The notes beneath the pieces are model-generated. The model was given only the letters and a program-made list of their open reading frames with translations. It was not told the DNA's origin and ran no database searches. A stretch of DNA of 64,000 nucleotides from Corynespora cassiicola (lineage: Eukaryota > Ascomycota > Dothideomycetes > Pleosporales > Corynesporascaceae), in the NCBI GenBank assembly GCA_022059125.1, contig JAEUWY010000023.1:2356001-2420000 (forward strand). The letters run 5' to 3'. Of the stretch, positions 11,814 to 23,332 are shown piece by piece. The position numbers were made by a program, and so were the translations under genes. How positions within the stretch are numbered: position 1 is the first letter of the stretch; each line of letters starts with the position of its first letter.

Positions 11814-14800
11814 TTACTTGAGCTTGACCTTGAGAACGCCCTCAAGAGCATCAATGGCGGAATCAACATAATCTTGCGCATAGCCCTCGAGATGCTCGTC
11901 GGATATGAGTTCCTGGAGCGCTTTTCCAGTGGGACCCCATGTCGCCTGTGCAACAATGGACCGACGACCCCTCTGCCTCAGGACCGCGATAAAATCCTTA
12001 GCAAGGCGCATGATATTCTCGTACATTGTCTCGGCAGCGCGCTCCAACAACGCCACGTTCTCTACAGACAACGACCTCTTCCACTTTGCGGGATTTTTCT
12101 TGAGTTCGGCCCTCATTTTTGTGCACATGCGCCACGTTGCGCGCAGGAGCTCCAGGTGCGTGAAGAAAGCCATGAGACCGCTCTCATATGGCATTATGAA
12201 ATCGTTCTCGGCGGATTTTTCTTCGAACGAGATGGCCATGGGGAAATGGTAATTAGCTGGGCCCAATGTTGCGGCCGTTTCGGTACAAACTTCGCCCATC
12301 CTTCGAGATGGTGTTTCCTGACGTAACATCTCTGAAAAGAAAGAAAGGCTTCTCCACACATCCTGAAGCTCATACTCGAAAGGCTGACACCATGAGATCA
12401 ACTTTTTGGCATCTTCTACTGTCCACATTCGGTATTTTGATAGCGTCCGTTTTATGCGAGGATCTTGATGTTCTTCGTAGATTTCGTCACAGAGGAACTC
12501 GATCTTGTGCCATCGCATGAAGAACCAATCGAATCCCGGGAGGCCCTTCTCCCAGAACAGATCAGTCGTTGACCTGCCAACATCGTCAATCAGGCCGAAA
12601 TCGGGAAGAACAGTTGTGTCGCGGGCATCGTTGAAGTTTAGAAACTCTACGACTTGTTAGCATATAGGTAAATGACGGGGGATACAAAAGGGTTACCTTT
12701 CCAATTGCACGTGAGGGCTCTATCTACTTTCTGCCCTTTGAAACGTGCGATCCTCCGTCGTTCTGTCATGCACAGGTGCTTAGTAAGACTATGACGTAGC
12801 TTGTCCTTGAAATCCAGCATGTCAAAAGATTGATCGTAAGAAAAGTTTTTCAGGCCTGAGAAAATGAAGTCATCCGTTCTGGCTTCCATACGCCTTATCG
12901 TTCGAATAACATTCGCCAACTCTTCATCAGGCGAGAACCCGTTGAGACCAGTCTTCTCAAATGGGTGGATTATGGATATTCCTGTGAGAAGGACGTAGGA
13001 AGCAATGTCCTGGAGCATTTCCTTGGTCCTTGTCTTTTGGTACTGTTGGTAGGCAATTGATGGCAATCCAAGCATGGTATGCAATCGAGTCGACAGCATT
13101 CTTAAGGGCCTATTTTGCTCCACAGGCTCATTTGCTGCAAGTTGAAGGGCCAACAAACCTGCTTGTAGAAGAAGCCTGGAATTGCGGAAGTCGCACGCTC
13201 TGCGGATAGTAGGTTCCACGTATCCGCCACCATCAAAGTAGTTGAGTTCGACAAGTCCCATGACTGCCAATGTGCCTATATCCCGGGAAGACTCTTCGTC
13301 TATTCGCCGCCCGATCTTGTACAGCCTAATAGCTGTGAGGACGAACTGTTCCATAGTCTCTTCGAGAGGAACGAAAGCACAGTGAATCGACAGTAAGTAC
13401 TCGAATTTCAAAACATTGATTTCAGCTTGCAGCCATTGCTTTTGTTCGTGCTGTGTCATAAGTCAGTAGTTGTACACTGGCCATTCCTGTTATGCTGAAC
13501 ACTTACCTCGGAGGCGTTTTCTGACGGAGCCAGCTGGCGCGTTGTTTCCGTTATGTAGCTGTGGAACTCTTGCTGGTCCGTTTGATCCAGCCGAGCAACA
13601 TACTGTCGAAGATCCTTGTAGCAGTTATTGAGGTGACGGTACTTTTTCCAGTAGTCCTTGCAATGTTCCAATATTGCAGTAGAGGCAAATTCGTGCATCA
13701 TTGTCAGCCGTACCAAATCCATTTCTCGCCCTTTGTAGGGAAGTGAGTCGAGCTGTGATTGAAGCTTAGCTGCCATGTCACTGATGGAATGTCAGCTGGA
13801 TAATGCAGCAGGATTCGCTAGCAGAACGCACTCCTTAAGTAATCCAGCAGCTTCTATAGCTTCGAAAAGTTTTGACCACAGGAACCAGGATCGCGTCGGC
13901 TCGTTAGTGGGCGATTCCTCATCATGATGCTCTCGCTCGACGGCAGCTTCGATGTACTGTGTGGCAACGGCGTAGACTTCTTTCCACTCGTCTGAGTCCT
14001 CAAGCGCCTTAATCTTGAGTTGCATAAACTCTACCGCTCGATCCTCCATCTTGGTAGCCAAAGCTGGCGGAGCGTTTCTCCAAAGGTCGATCAATTCGGC
14101 GCCCTTTCCCTGCCGCGAAAAAACTTGCGCCATAAAGCGCAGGTCTCTTTCGTCTTGTATGCTAGTCGGCTCATCCTGCAGAGAGTAAGTGTCGAGTTCC
14201 TCGTGTGATGACATGAAGTGTCCAATTCACCGGAGACTTGGATGCATTGGCAAAAGCTTGAGTCAGATACCTGTGTGCAAGCATGCCTTGCATTGCATTT
14301 TTTGATTCGGGATCCTCAGACTCTTGTTGTAGCGCGAAGATCATGGCAAAGTGCGCGACTTTCTTGAGGCGAGGTGATTCTCTGCCAGCATGCTGAGCAG
14401 CCTACTACAATTAGCAATCAATCTCGAAAGTGCCCAAGAGGCTAACTCACCGTGCGTGCGCCGGTCCAATCACCCCCTCGAATAGCACAGGAAAACCATT
14501 CAGAATAGAACTCCAATCTACCTGCACGATTTGCAATACTTTTGGCTGAATTTTCCCATACTTTTCGGCATTCTTGCCCACCAACAAGGGCGTTCGTGTC
14601 CAAAACAATCTCGTAAATGAAAGCAAGCAGTTTCACATCCGTGATGATTGGGTTACTTAGCCATATTGACTTGACATAGCCGAGCACGGCACCATCGCGG
14701 TACGAGCCTGGTGTTTCGTCTGAGATCTCAGCATGGACCTGCGCTTGCCAAGCCTGGAGAGACCTTTAGCAAGGTCGTTATTTGGCATGTCATGAGTAAT

Positions 14801-14927
14801 GTGGCCTTACCATGTAATACGGGTCATTGGGTCGCTTCTTTAGCTGTCTTGTAATCTCTTTGAGTGCATCCTTGGGCCTCGGATAGTTGCTCCGAGCTTT
14901 GGAAAGTTTGTCCCAGTTCATAGACAT
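11814..14927 (-). CDS. MDM20: NatB N-terminal acetyltransferase auxiliary subunit (Mdm20/Naa25)
   Basis: Exons are 14927..14811, 14753..14451, 14401..14231, 14175..13832, 13780..13507, 13450..12697 and 12646..11814 (931 residues). The all-helical TPR-like protein begins with a fungal Mdm20 pattern, NWDKLSKARSNYPRPKDAL...RPNDPYYMAWQAQ, and its length fits the family. Family knowledge: Mdm20/Naa25 anchors the catalytic subunit Nat3/Naa20 to the ribosome, and NatB acetylates nascent chains starting Met-Asp/Glu/Asn/Gln. All six introns are 49-59 bp. The junction between exons 3 and 4 (near KSP/DEPTS) is the least certain, because two nearby donors exist and only this one keeps the frame. Confidence 0.85.
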
Positions 14928-15383
14928 GGTGGGGAAGCCGCCGGTGCGGCAATCAGCGGAAGCGAACGGCGGCAGTCAACAATAGATAAGGGTAAGGAGG
15001 CAAAGTAAAAGATGGGTTGATTTGTTGCCTCAATGGGTGAGGTTGTCGTTGGGGGTCCCAAAGGCAGGAGAGTAAGGCTTCGCGTTTCAACAAGTGACTA
15101 AATGTGGCGTGGTGGGGCAAGTGGAAGCGAATGGCGGCCGTTTGCGACTGCCGGGTTTCGGCCAGGTCGATCAGCCACACCAAAGTCACACTATCCGGAG
15201 GTTGGGTAGAACAATTCAGATACAAAAGTGGGACGACTTGCAGATACAACAAGATTTTGGACTCGGATCTCATGGCCGAGGAACTATAGCTTTCGCCCTC
15301 ATATTCATACACACAATAGTACAACCTCTAGCTGCAGTACGAAGTACACAGATATCGTACAGCGACATCGTAGCCAAATCCCT
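14928..15383. other. intergenic, promoter of MDM20 and 3' end of MetRS gene
   Basis: This 456-bp gap separates two genes on the minus strand. Only short shadow frames are present. Confidence 0.5.
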
Positions 15384-17371
15384 TTATCCATCGAAGGCAA
15401 GCGGCGGGAAGAGAACGCCCTCGTGTTTTGAGCCGAGGTCTACCATTGGGGCACCGTAATCTGTATCGAGTCCGGGCTTACAGTACTCCAGGGTTCGTCG
15501 GGAATGATCCACACCGAGCTGATCGAGTAGAACATTGGCTTTGTTTGGCATATATGGCTGGAGAAGAATTCCTTGGATCCGCAAACTTTCGGAAGCAAGG
15601 AAAATGATTCTGTCGACCTCCTCACCAGGCTCATTTGGCGCAAAAGGCAAAACCTTCGACCAGGGACTTGACTCATGGATAAATTGGTTCGTCTTTACAC
15701 AGTCAGTACAAACCACGATATCAAAATGGCACTGCTTCACTTACTTCTCGACAAAGATCAGCAATGTGATTCACAGCTTTCTTCGGATCGTACGAGTCAA
15801 GCGCAGTGGAAACCAAGGAGGGAATATCTTTTAGACGCTGGTAGAACAAACTCCACTGCCCCTCTTTCCACGACATTTTTGTGTAGCCTGCGCTTCGTTC
15901 GACAGCCCCACGCACACTCCACTTCTTGCCTCGAATCACACGAGATACCAGATTACCAAAAGTCTGGTTCAAGAAAGTGTTGTAAACTCGGACTATGTGT
16001 GCGTTGTCGTAGCTCGCGTCGTTTTGGATACCGCCTGCGAGGGCCAGATAGAAACGCATTGTATCGGGTCCGAATCTGTCAATTGCAAGGAACGGGTCTA
16101 CCACCCTCCCCGTAGATTTGGACATCTTAGAGCCGCCCAAGGTCCAGTGGGCGTGTGTAAGTATTTTCTGCGGCAACGGAAGACCCAGCGCCATGAGGAA
16201 AGCAGGCCAGTATATGCAGTGGAAGCGCACAATGTCCTTCCCAATGACGTGGCAATCTGCTGGCCATCCTCCTGCTTTCTCTGATCCCGGTGTCCATGGA
16301 TAGCCGGCTTTTGTGGCATAGTTCATCAATGCATCAAGCCATACGTATATGGTCTGGGTATCATCATCCGGAACTGGAATACCCCAGCTCAGTCGGTCTG
16401 ATGGTCGTGATATCGACAGGTCCTGCAGTCCAGACTCCACTTGCTGTACGACTTCCTTCATTCGATGCTCGGGGGTTATCCACTCGGGGTTTGCCTTGTA
16501 GAATTCAAGGAGAGGCTCCCGAAACTCAGACAACCGAAAGTGGTAGTTTTTCTCGGATGACCATTCCACTTCGCCTCCAGTTTCGATCGATGCCTAGACG
16601 CCAGTCAGCTCAAGGTTAATTTCACCTTGACGGGACTAGCTACCATCATTTTCCTCCCAGTCGATGGATCTATGACGGGCTGAACTGCAGACTGTGGGTA
16701 GAATGCCTCGTCGGTGATAGAATACCATCCCTCGTGTTTCTCTGTATATATGTGCCCCTTCTCTTTGAGCAGAAACTGCCAGCCATCAGCACACTCTTTA
16801 TGCTGCGTAAATCATCCACTCATACCCATGCGTATTCGACAGCACTCTTGTGTTCCTTGTCCGTCGTTCGCACAAAGTGATCGTTCGAGATGTCGGCCTT
16901 GAGCGCTAATTCCTTTGGTTCATCAGCTTTAGCATGCAGATGCAAGGTTCAATGCTCACCTTGAATACATTTGCGCCTTTGTCGCAAAATAGTTTGGGGT
17001 CAATTCCCGCCTTTGCAGCTGCTCGCTGAACCTGATCTTCTTAGTGCAAGGTTGTTTACAGTCTCCACACTGCAGGATACCTTGAGGCCGTGTTCGTCGG
17101 TGCCAGTGCACATCAATGCCTTTTCTCCCTTGACGACGTGCCATCGCTTCAATATATCGGTCAAAACCAAGGTATAGAGATGTCCGACATGCGGAGCCGC
17201 GTTCACGTAGAAGATGGGGGTTGTGATATAGTAAGGTTTGTCGGTAGCGACCTGCGAAGCGTATGTTCGATTACGACATGTTTGGAATATCCATGGGGCT
17301 TTCTTCGCACTCAGATTAGAAGCCAATCGCCGTGCAGTAGGCGAGATAACATTGAATGTGCGCGAATACAT
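15384..17371 (-). CDS. MSM1: methionyl-tRNA synthetase, mitochondrial type
   Basis: Exons are 17371..17081, 17031..16960, 16912..16826, 16775..16644, 16593..15745 and 15692..15384 (579 residues). The Arg/Ser/Ala-rich start (MYSRTFNVISPTARRLASN) looks like a mitochondrial targeting peptide. The class I synthetase signatures are present: the HIGH equivalent in APHVGHLYT and KMSKS in GGSKMSKSTGRV. The compact length without the long cytosolic appended domains supports the mitochondrial enzyme. It attaches methionine to mitochondrial tRNA-Met. All five introns are 47-52 bp and in phase 0. Confidence 0.93.
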
Positions 17372-18758
17372 GATGTCGCAATGCCATCACGTCGCGAGCG
17401 GTCCTACCTCATGGGCGCTCCAACTTTCGATGCACGGACCATTTCGATTATATAATTGAAGCGGTGTCACGTGTCGCGCAACTTCCGTTGTCTCCGACCA
17501 TTCAAGGCCAGGACGCTTTTCTTCTCCGCTGGAAAAGTCGAGCAAGCTTCTTTCGCAAAACCACGTCCTGATACCGGTATTTGCATTGATTCAAACGTTT
17601 CATATATCTATATCATCTGCAAGTATTTGGGAGAGTATTTGCATTTGTTCAACGTCTCAGCACGCACATCTTCCTGCCCGTCATGGACCTTTTTTTTATT
17701 CCACTGGAGAATTGAATGTTAACTTCTTCTTCCTGTGGGTACAATTTCGGGGCCTCTTGGGTTTCCAATTGATCTTTTTCTAGGTTTCAACTATAAAGTA
17801 TCCTCCGAATTCTAATTGTACAGGTGTCATGGTTAATGCCGTAGGAGTAAGCTTCGAAGACTTAAGGAAGATTCGGGCATGATTCGCTTTGATCGAGAGC
17901 GCAGCACCATTCTTTGGAATGGAATCTTTGCACATGGATAGGCCTGTGTGATCTTTGTCGCGGGCCGTATACCTTCACAGGTCTACGTATGAACCGCTAC
18001 GTGTGATCACTCCGATTTTGGTGGCGAACTACCGTCGACGTGGCTGCAACGTGCTACGTACCAGTCAGCCCTTAGCACTTGTAGTTCTATTACTTCATTT
18101 CTCTATCAGATCATTCCGCCTTGTTGTCGCTTGCAGGCTTGAGCGATGCATCCTGCCTGCCAAGACTCAACTTCTATTGACCTTATTCAGACCCTAAAAC
18201 GGCAACACGCCCTCCCTTGACGTCCTCATAAACGATCCTTGTTCATTTTTTTTTTCGCAAACTTCCTTAGTTATTCAAAGAGAATGTGAGAATCTTTGTA
18301 AATACGAGACCTCGTGGCCGGATACTGGGTCTTTTGAAAGACTCGGACCTTCTGGAACGATTCTATCCGCCCCAATCGAGCCAATCACCGCAAAATTGAA
18401 CCTTCTAATATGTAGCCACAAGCTTTGGACAGATCACTTCGTCTTTGGAGCTCGAGTTCCTCAATAATGCCCACTCAGGGCCTTTTACGCGATTGGTCGT
18501 GGCCCGTGTCGGTGGCAAGCCTAGCCTCTTTACGGCTTTACCTCGAAGCCCTTGCTACCTGACAGATTTATTGATATCTATTGGAAAGGCCAGACATATA
18601 GCAATGGATTTCTTTATCTTCACTTGCCGGAATTCCAGGTATAAGATGCCCCCCTGTAACTCATCATTTCCCACGCCAACAGCAACGTTCAATTTTTTTC
18701 GAAAAGACAGCCTTCAACTCGTTACACTCCTTACAGATTATATTACACTCTCGGCACG
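17372..18758. promoter_or_regulatory. long upstream region of the peptide-precursor gene
   Basis: About 1.4 kb separates the MetRS start from the peptide precursor. It holds several poly-T and pyrimidine tracts (for example near 18250) and no credible gene. It likely contains the precursor promoter and a 5' UTR. No specific binding site was recognised. Confidence 0.45.
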
Positions 18759-19046
18759 ATGAAACTTACTACCATTCTCACCGCTACCATCCTTGCGGTT
18801 ACCGCCTACGGCACTGCCATTCCTTCTGCCAACGCAGACTATGAACTTCTCAAGCGCGACCCCGAAGCTGGAAGACCATGCCGAAGACCCGGCATGATCT
18901 GTAACAAGAAGCGCGAGGCCGAAGCTGAGCCTGAGCCTATCGTCGAGAAGCGAGAGCCCGAGCCCGAGCCTGAAGCCCAGCCGGAACCTTTGGCCCAGCC
19001 TAAGCCTGGAAGGCCATGCAGGAGACCTGGCATGATTTGCAACTAG
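18759..19046 (+). CDS. secreted peptide-pheromone precursor, alpha-factor-like, two peptide copies
   Basis: A single exon codes 95 residues. Residues 1-26 form a signal peptide (MKLTTILTATILAVTAYGTA then IPSANA). The 12-residue GRPCRRPGMICN occurs twice, at 38-49 and 84-95. Lys-Arg sites at 32-33 and 64-65, plus Lys-Lys-Arg at 50-52, suit Kex2 and Kex1. Between each KR and its peptide lies an unbroken series of X-Pro/X-Ala dipeptides: DP-EA before copy 1, and nine (EP,EP,EP,EA,QP,EP,LA,QP,KP) before copy 2. This is the substrate pattern of the Ste13-type dipeptidyl aminopeptidase and fits yeast alpha-factor architecture. The C-x3-G-x2-C spacing recalls filamentous-ascomycete alpha pheromones (WCxxxGQxCW), but the flanking Trp and the Gln are absent. 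A Kex2-processed RiPP or signalling peptide is the main alternative. Confidence 0.75.
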   Translation: MKLTTILTATILAVTAYGTAIPSANADYELLKRDPEAGRPCRRPGMICNKKREAEAEPEPIVEKREPEPEPEAQPEPLAQPKPGRPCRRPGMICN

Positions 19047-20703
19047 GCGCCCTTAAAAAAATATCGCCCTACCATGACTCCTGCTATGAGAAGAGTCTAC
19101 TTTTCTTAGGCAGGGTGTTCATTTTGACCACTTCAGGCAATATCTTCAACTTCGCTTCTACTTCTTCGATTCTTCCGCCACTACCCGAGCACTTCGAACG
19201 CGTTCATATTCCTCACCGCGATCGGACAATCAACTTCGTCGAGTAAGGCATCTTGTACATTATCTTCAGGACGCACTGCTACATCTTTCTAATACTGGCT
19301 TTTTCTTGTGCTATCTAGCCTGGGCTAGACTGGTACATTACATATGGCGGACCGGATCCTACTGTAACCGCGGAAGACAACCAAGTACATATATGACGGC
19401 ATACTCTGCCTTGTAAATATGGGAGGAACTGAAAAATGGGGGTTTTGTACGGGTATGGGAGGTTAACCGGTCTTTTGGTGCGATGGTCTCTTTTACTTCG
19501 GTAGCCCTACAATACTATGTTGCTGTTTACTTCCAGAGATTGAACAAAAAGAACATGAGGTGTCAAATATATGTATACATGTCCGTCATTTACATATGGT
19601 TATATCACTTTAAGCTCCAGCTGTTTGTGTTGCCTATAGTCGCAATCATCTCATCATAAGTCTTGTACCAATTCCGCTTTACACTGGTTGGGTAACCAAG
19701 GGCAGAGCTACATGACTGGGATTCAGTCAATCACTTTGAAAAAAGTTGGATACATGCTTCTTCCAGCGCTAAGATAGCGGAGGGCCCTGATGACCTTCTC
19801 CAATCTTGCTACCCCGAAATTTTGTACAATCAAACACTGATTTGTGAAACATTCGGATGTCCGTGACAATGATATCTTGCAATGTCCTGGCATCCCGCGA
19901 AGACCATCATCAAAGCCTCGTGACTGTTCTGTGGTACAACAAATCGGATTTTGGGTAGCGTTGCGATCCGTCGATATTTTGACGGTAAAGCAATATATCC
20001 AAGGCAGCGGATGGGATGAGGGAAGCCCAGGCATAGTAATTCAGAACGGAGATGACGAGTTCGAGAACGTGATACAACCTTAGCCCTGTATCGCCACAGC
20101 ACGAGACAAAAACAAAATAGAAAAGCACGGTTAATTTTCTTTCCAAGTCCCTCTCATTTTCCCAAGATTCCAGGCCCGATGGATGGACTCGCAGCTGGAA
20201 CACGCACCCCGGACACGTGCGTTAGTCAACAATGCTATCAACAGCAACCGCAGTGTTGCAAAAGCAAAGTCCTTGCGGCTGACCTGACATAACCACCCCC
20301 CCCACAATAGCATCAAAGACACGCTCCTTACCTCACACCCGAGTAAAGAATAAAACCCCCGAGACACCGTTTCCAAACGTGGGGCGAACCACCCTTTTTC
20401 ATGCACGCCGTCATGCACACGAAACGCAGCCCCCCCTTCCTTCAGTCTCCCCTCTCTTGGTTAAAGAAGGAAAAAAGCGACCTAAAAGTACATGCTCGGC
20501 CCCTTCCCCAGGCAACCAGACGAGAAAAGAAAAATCATCAACGTCACCGTTTGTGGAAAAAGGGTGTGGCCTGCGTCACTGGGGGGGATCTGTATGCATG
20601 CAGGTCAGAAACGGGCCTTTGGGAAAGAAGGAATGGTTCGCCGTGGGGTAAAAAAAAAACCCCCAAAAAAACCAAAAGGCAAAGGCGAATGCAGCAAATG
20701 TTG

Positions 20704-20858
20704 CATACATGCATGGATGCATGCATCCATACATAGATGGACATTGTACATAAGAAATTCCATACAAATGCCCATGCACATGTCTCGCCCGCGACGCAAG
20801 CAAGCAACCAAGAAACGCGCAATCCATAGCATGCAAGCATGCAAGCATGCATGCACAT
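20704..20858. repeat. ATGCATGC / GCATGCAA short tandem repeats
   Basis: Alternating ATGC units occur at about 20704-20733, and (GCATGCAA)-like units at about 20828-20858. These palindromic units could form hairpins. Confidence 0.7.
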
Positions 20859-21139
20859 GCCCTCCCGAGACAGGCCCGAACAAAAGCGCACAATTCTCGC
20901 ATCATACCGCCGCATGGCATGGCATCGCATCCCATATCCGCATCGAACACAAGGCCCAAGCCCAAGCCCAACCCCTCCCGCGATGCGATGACGAAAGCCC
21001 CTAGACACCGTCCAGCATACCTTATCCGGTATCGCGGAGAGAAGGGGGGAAAAAAAAACGAGCGCGCCAGCCCAATGGCAGGTATAAGCAAAGTGAAGCG
21101 GAGAGGACCTTCTTCGGCCCAACTAAACCCTCACCCCAG

Positions 21140-21175
21140 TCTCTCTCTCTCTCGCTCGCTCGCTCGCTCGCTCGC
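21140..21175. repeat. (CT)n followed by (CTCG)n microsatellite
   Basis: A CT dinucleotide tract runs directly into about six CTCG tetramers. Confidence 0.9.
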
Positions 21176-21663
21176 ACCCCTCCTCTGCTTCCGATGGACC
21201 TTACCTAGGCACTTCGGAACCCTCGCGCTGAGGCTCCGTCCGGCAACGGACCAGGGAGGGACGGAAGGAAAGCGGGAAATTGGACCTGCGCATCCAGCAT
21301 GCCCGATTCGTGTCAGCGGCATCCCAACCCGACCAACGCGAATTGGAAATTGAGATGAGAAAGATGCGCGACTGCACCGCACTGCGCTGCACTGCACTGC
21401 ACGGGCTGCGCTGCGTTTGCGCTTGGAGCAGAGGGCGCGCAGGCGCGTTCGGACGTACCCGCGCTTCCCGCCCCCCCCTCCCTCCCTCCCCGCGTGCGTT
21501 GCGTTGGGTTCGGCGGGCGCGCGGCCTCAAGGCACGCACGATTCACCGTCGCGGTCGGGAAGTGCGGGTTTGTGTCGCGGTGGGCGGGTTAGGCTGGCCC
21601 AGCGCAGTTTGCGAGAAGCTCATCCATGGACGGGAATGTCCGAGCAAGGAGATAAGATTCATG

Positions 21664-21741
21664 CACAGCACAGCACAGCACAGCGCAGCGCAGCGCACAT
21701 AACCCAAGCTCAAGCTCTCTCCATCTCTCTCTCTCTCTCTC
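21664..21741. repeat. (CAGCA)n and (CT)n microsatellites
   Basis: Imperfect CAGCA/CAGCG units span 21664-21698, and a pure CT tract spans 21724-21741. Confidence 0.85.
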
Positions 21742-23332
21742 ATTTTGCCCGCGTGCCTGAATGCAGACGAGTCGATGCTGGGGTTTGTGCCTGCGTCTGC
21801 TGTGCCATGCTCCGTCGGCCTGCAACCCGGACCAGGTTCAGGATCAGGAGCAAGACGAAAGGCGAGGACGAGGACGAGGTTGAGGATGGGGACCCACTCA
21901 ACATGGTTCCCGCTTCCTCCTCCTCCTCCTCCCCCTCAATCCCACGGCCTTGGCTCTTGCAGGGCGCAATCTTAGCAAACGCAACAAAAAGCACACATGG
22001 ATGGTTGTAGAATCGTTCGCGTACCGTGCCCGTCTTCGGGGTACGCGAGCTCAAGGGGGAAAGGGGAAGAAGGGACTGGGGTTGTGTGTGATGGGGGTGT
22101 GATGGGATGGATGATGCATGGAGTGTGCAGTGTGTGTGGTGTGGTAGTACAAAGAGGGTCAATTTCCGATTTCCGTTTCCGCGGGCCACACACGCCCAGA
22201 CCCCCGACCGACTGACCTTTTCGGCTGAGCAACGTTGGGAGCATAATTAGCTGGCTTTTTTTTTTTTTGCCTTTGGTCGGTTCTGCTTTAGGAAGTCGGT
22301 GTGATTTTCCTTGGTTTTTTGCTGGGTCGTGGGTTGTTTGGTCTGGGACGGGGCTTTTGACTCAGGGGAGGAGAAGTGGGTTGCACGATCGGGGGGTTGG
22401 GTGGGTGCGCCAACGGTCAAGGAGAATTTATTAGAGAGAAACGGAAAGAAAGAAGGGGAAAAAAAAAGGAGTCGGTGGTTCCGTGGTGCGTTCTTGGGGT
22501 TTGTTTGGTTCAGAGGTTTGATTTGGTTTGATTTGAGTTGGATGGCTAGTTGGCTAGCTGGACTACCTGATACCCAATCATTCATTCATTACCTTCGTCC
22601 CACCATTTCACCCAGATACTCCGTATACGCAACAGCACCAGCCCCGCAGACGCAACGACAACACCAACGCCAGAAACAACTTTTCGGGAATAAAGATGAG
22701 GTATCAAGGAGTGTGGTGCTTTTGCTATACCAATGCCGTGCGCGAATAATTTGAATGCCATCCATTTCCTTCGTCTCTTCATCCCCCTTGCACTGCGAGC
22801 GTGCATGCGACAGCAGCAACAGCATCGCGTGCACAAAACCCTCAAGCCCCTCCTTCACCGCCAATCCAACTACGTGTCTTCCACCCAGCTCCTCCAATCC
22901 AATCCCATCCAACCTTGCGGTTTTGCGTCTCTCCAAAACGTCAATCTCCAAAGTCTTTGTAGTGCGTAGAAATGGTATCAATGCTATTCGGATCATGGTC
23001 AAGTCGTATTGATGAATGTTTCCAAAGGAGAGGAGAATGCGCAAATGGTATATAACTGATGTGGAAGGGTATAATAATAATCAGTCAAAAAGGTCGTTTC
23101 CAAGGAAAGAGGATATAACAAAAAGACAAAAAAAAGAGGAGACAAACGCTTGCTAGAAACAATAAAGAAATCAAAACGTGATTGCAGTACTAATAAAAAT
23201 CAAAAATGGGAGAGTGCCACCCGTGGTCATCTCAGGTCGTTAGCGGTCTTTTTGGTGGGGGTTTTTTTGGGGGGTTTTATGTGGTCGTTCAATTTTGGTG
23301 GGCGAGTAGAGATGGGGAGGGCGCCGTGGCGT

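Larger units (their letters stand above)
19047..23332. other. 4.3-kb stretch without a supported gene
   Basis: The stretch lies between the peptide precursor and the convergent SAM-PH gene. It carries many simple repeats and homopolymers between 20.3 and 22.6 kb. Open frames there have repetitive, non-protein-like composition (Met/His/Cys or Ser/Arg-rich runs). The part next to 23333 probably includes the 3' UTR of the SAM-PH gene. A non-coding RNA cannot be excluded or supported from sequence alone. Confidence 0.5.

Noticed and set aside
18759..19046. Ustiloxin-type RiPP precursor as the first interpretation
   Set aside because: The Kex2-repeat layout would fit, but no UstY (DUF3328)-like or other RiPP enzyme gene lies nearby, and the X-Pro/X-Ala spacers match alpha-factor processing better. 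It is kept only as an alternative.
20379..22245. Several 100-200-codon frames on both strands
   Set aside because: Composition is dominated by microsatellites and homopolymers (Met/His/Cys or Ser/Arg runs). Overlapping frames on both strands have no domain.
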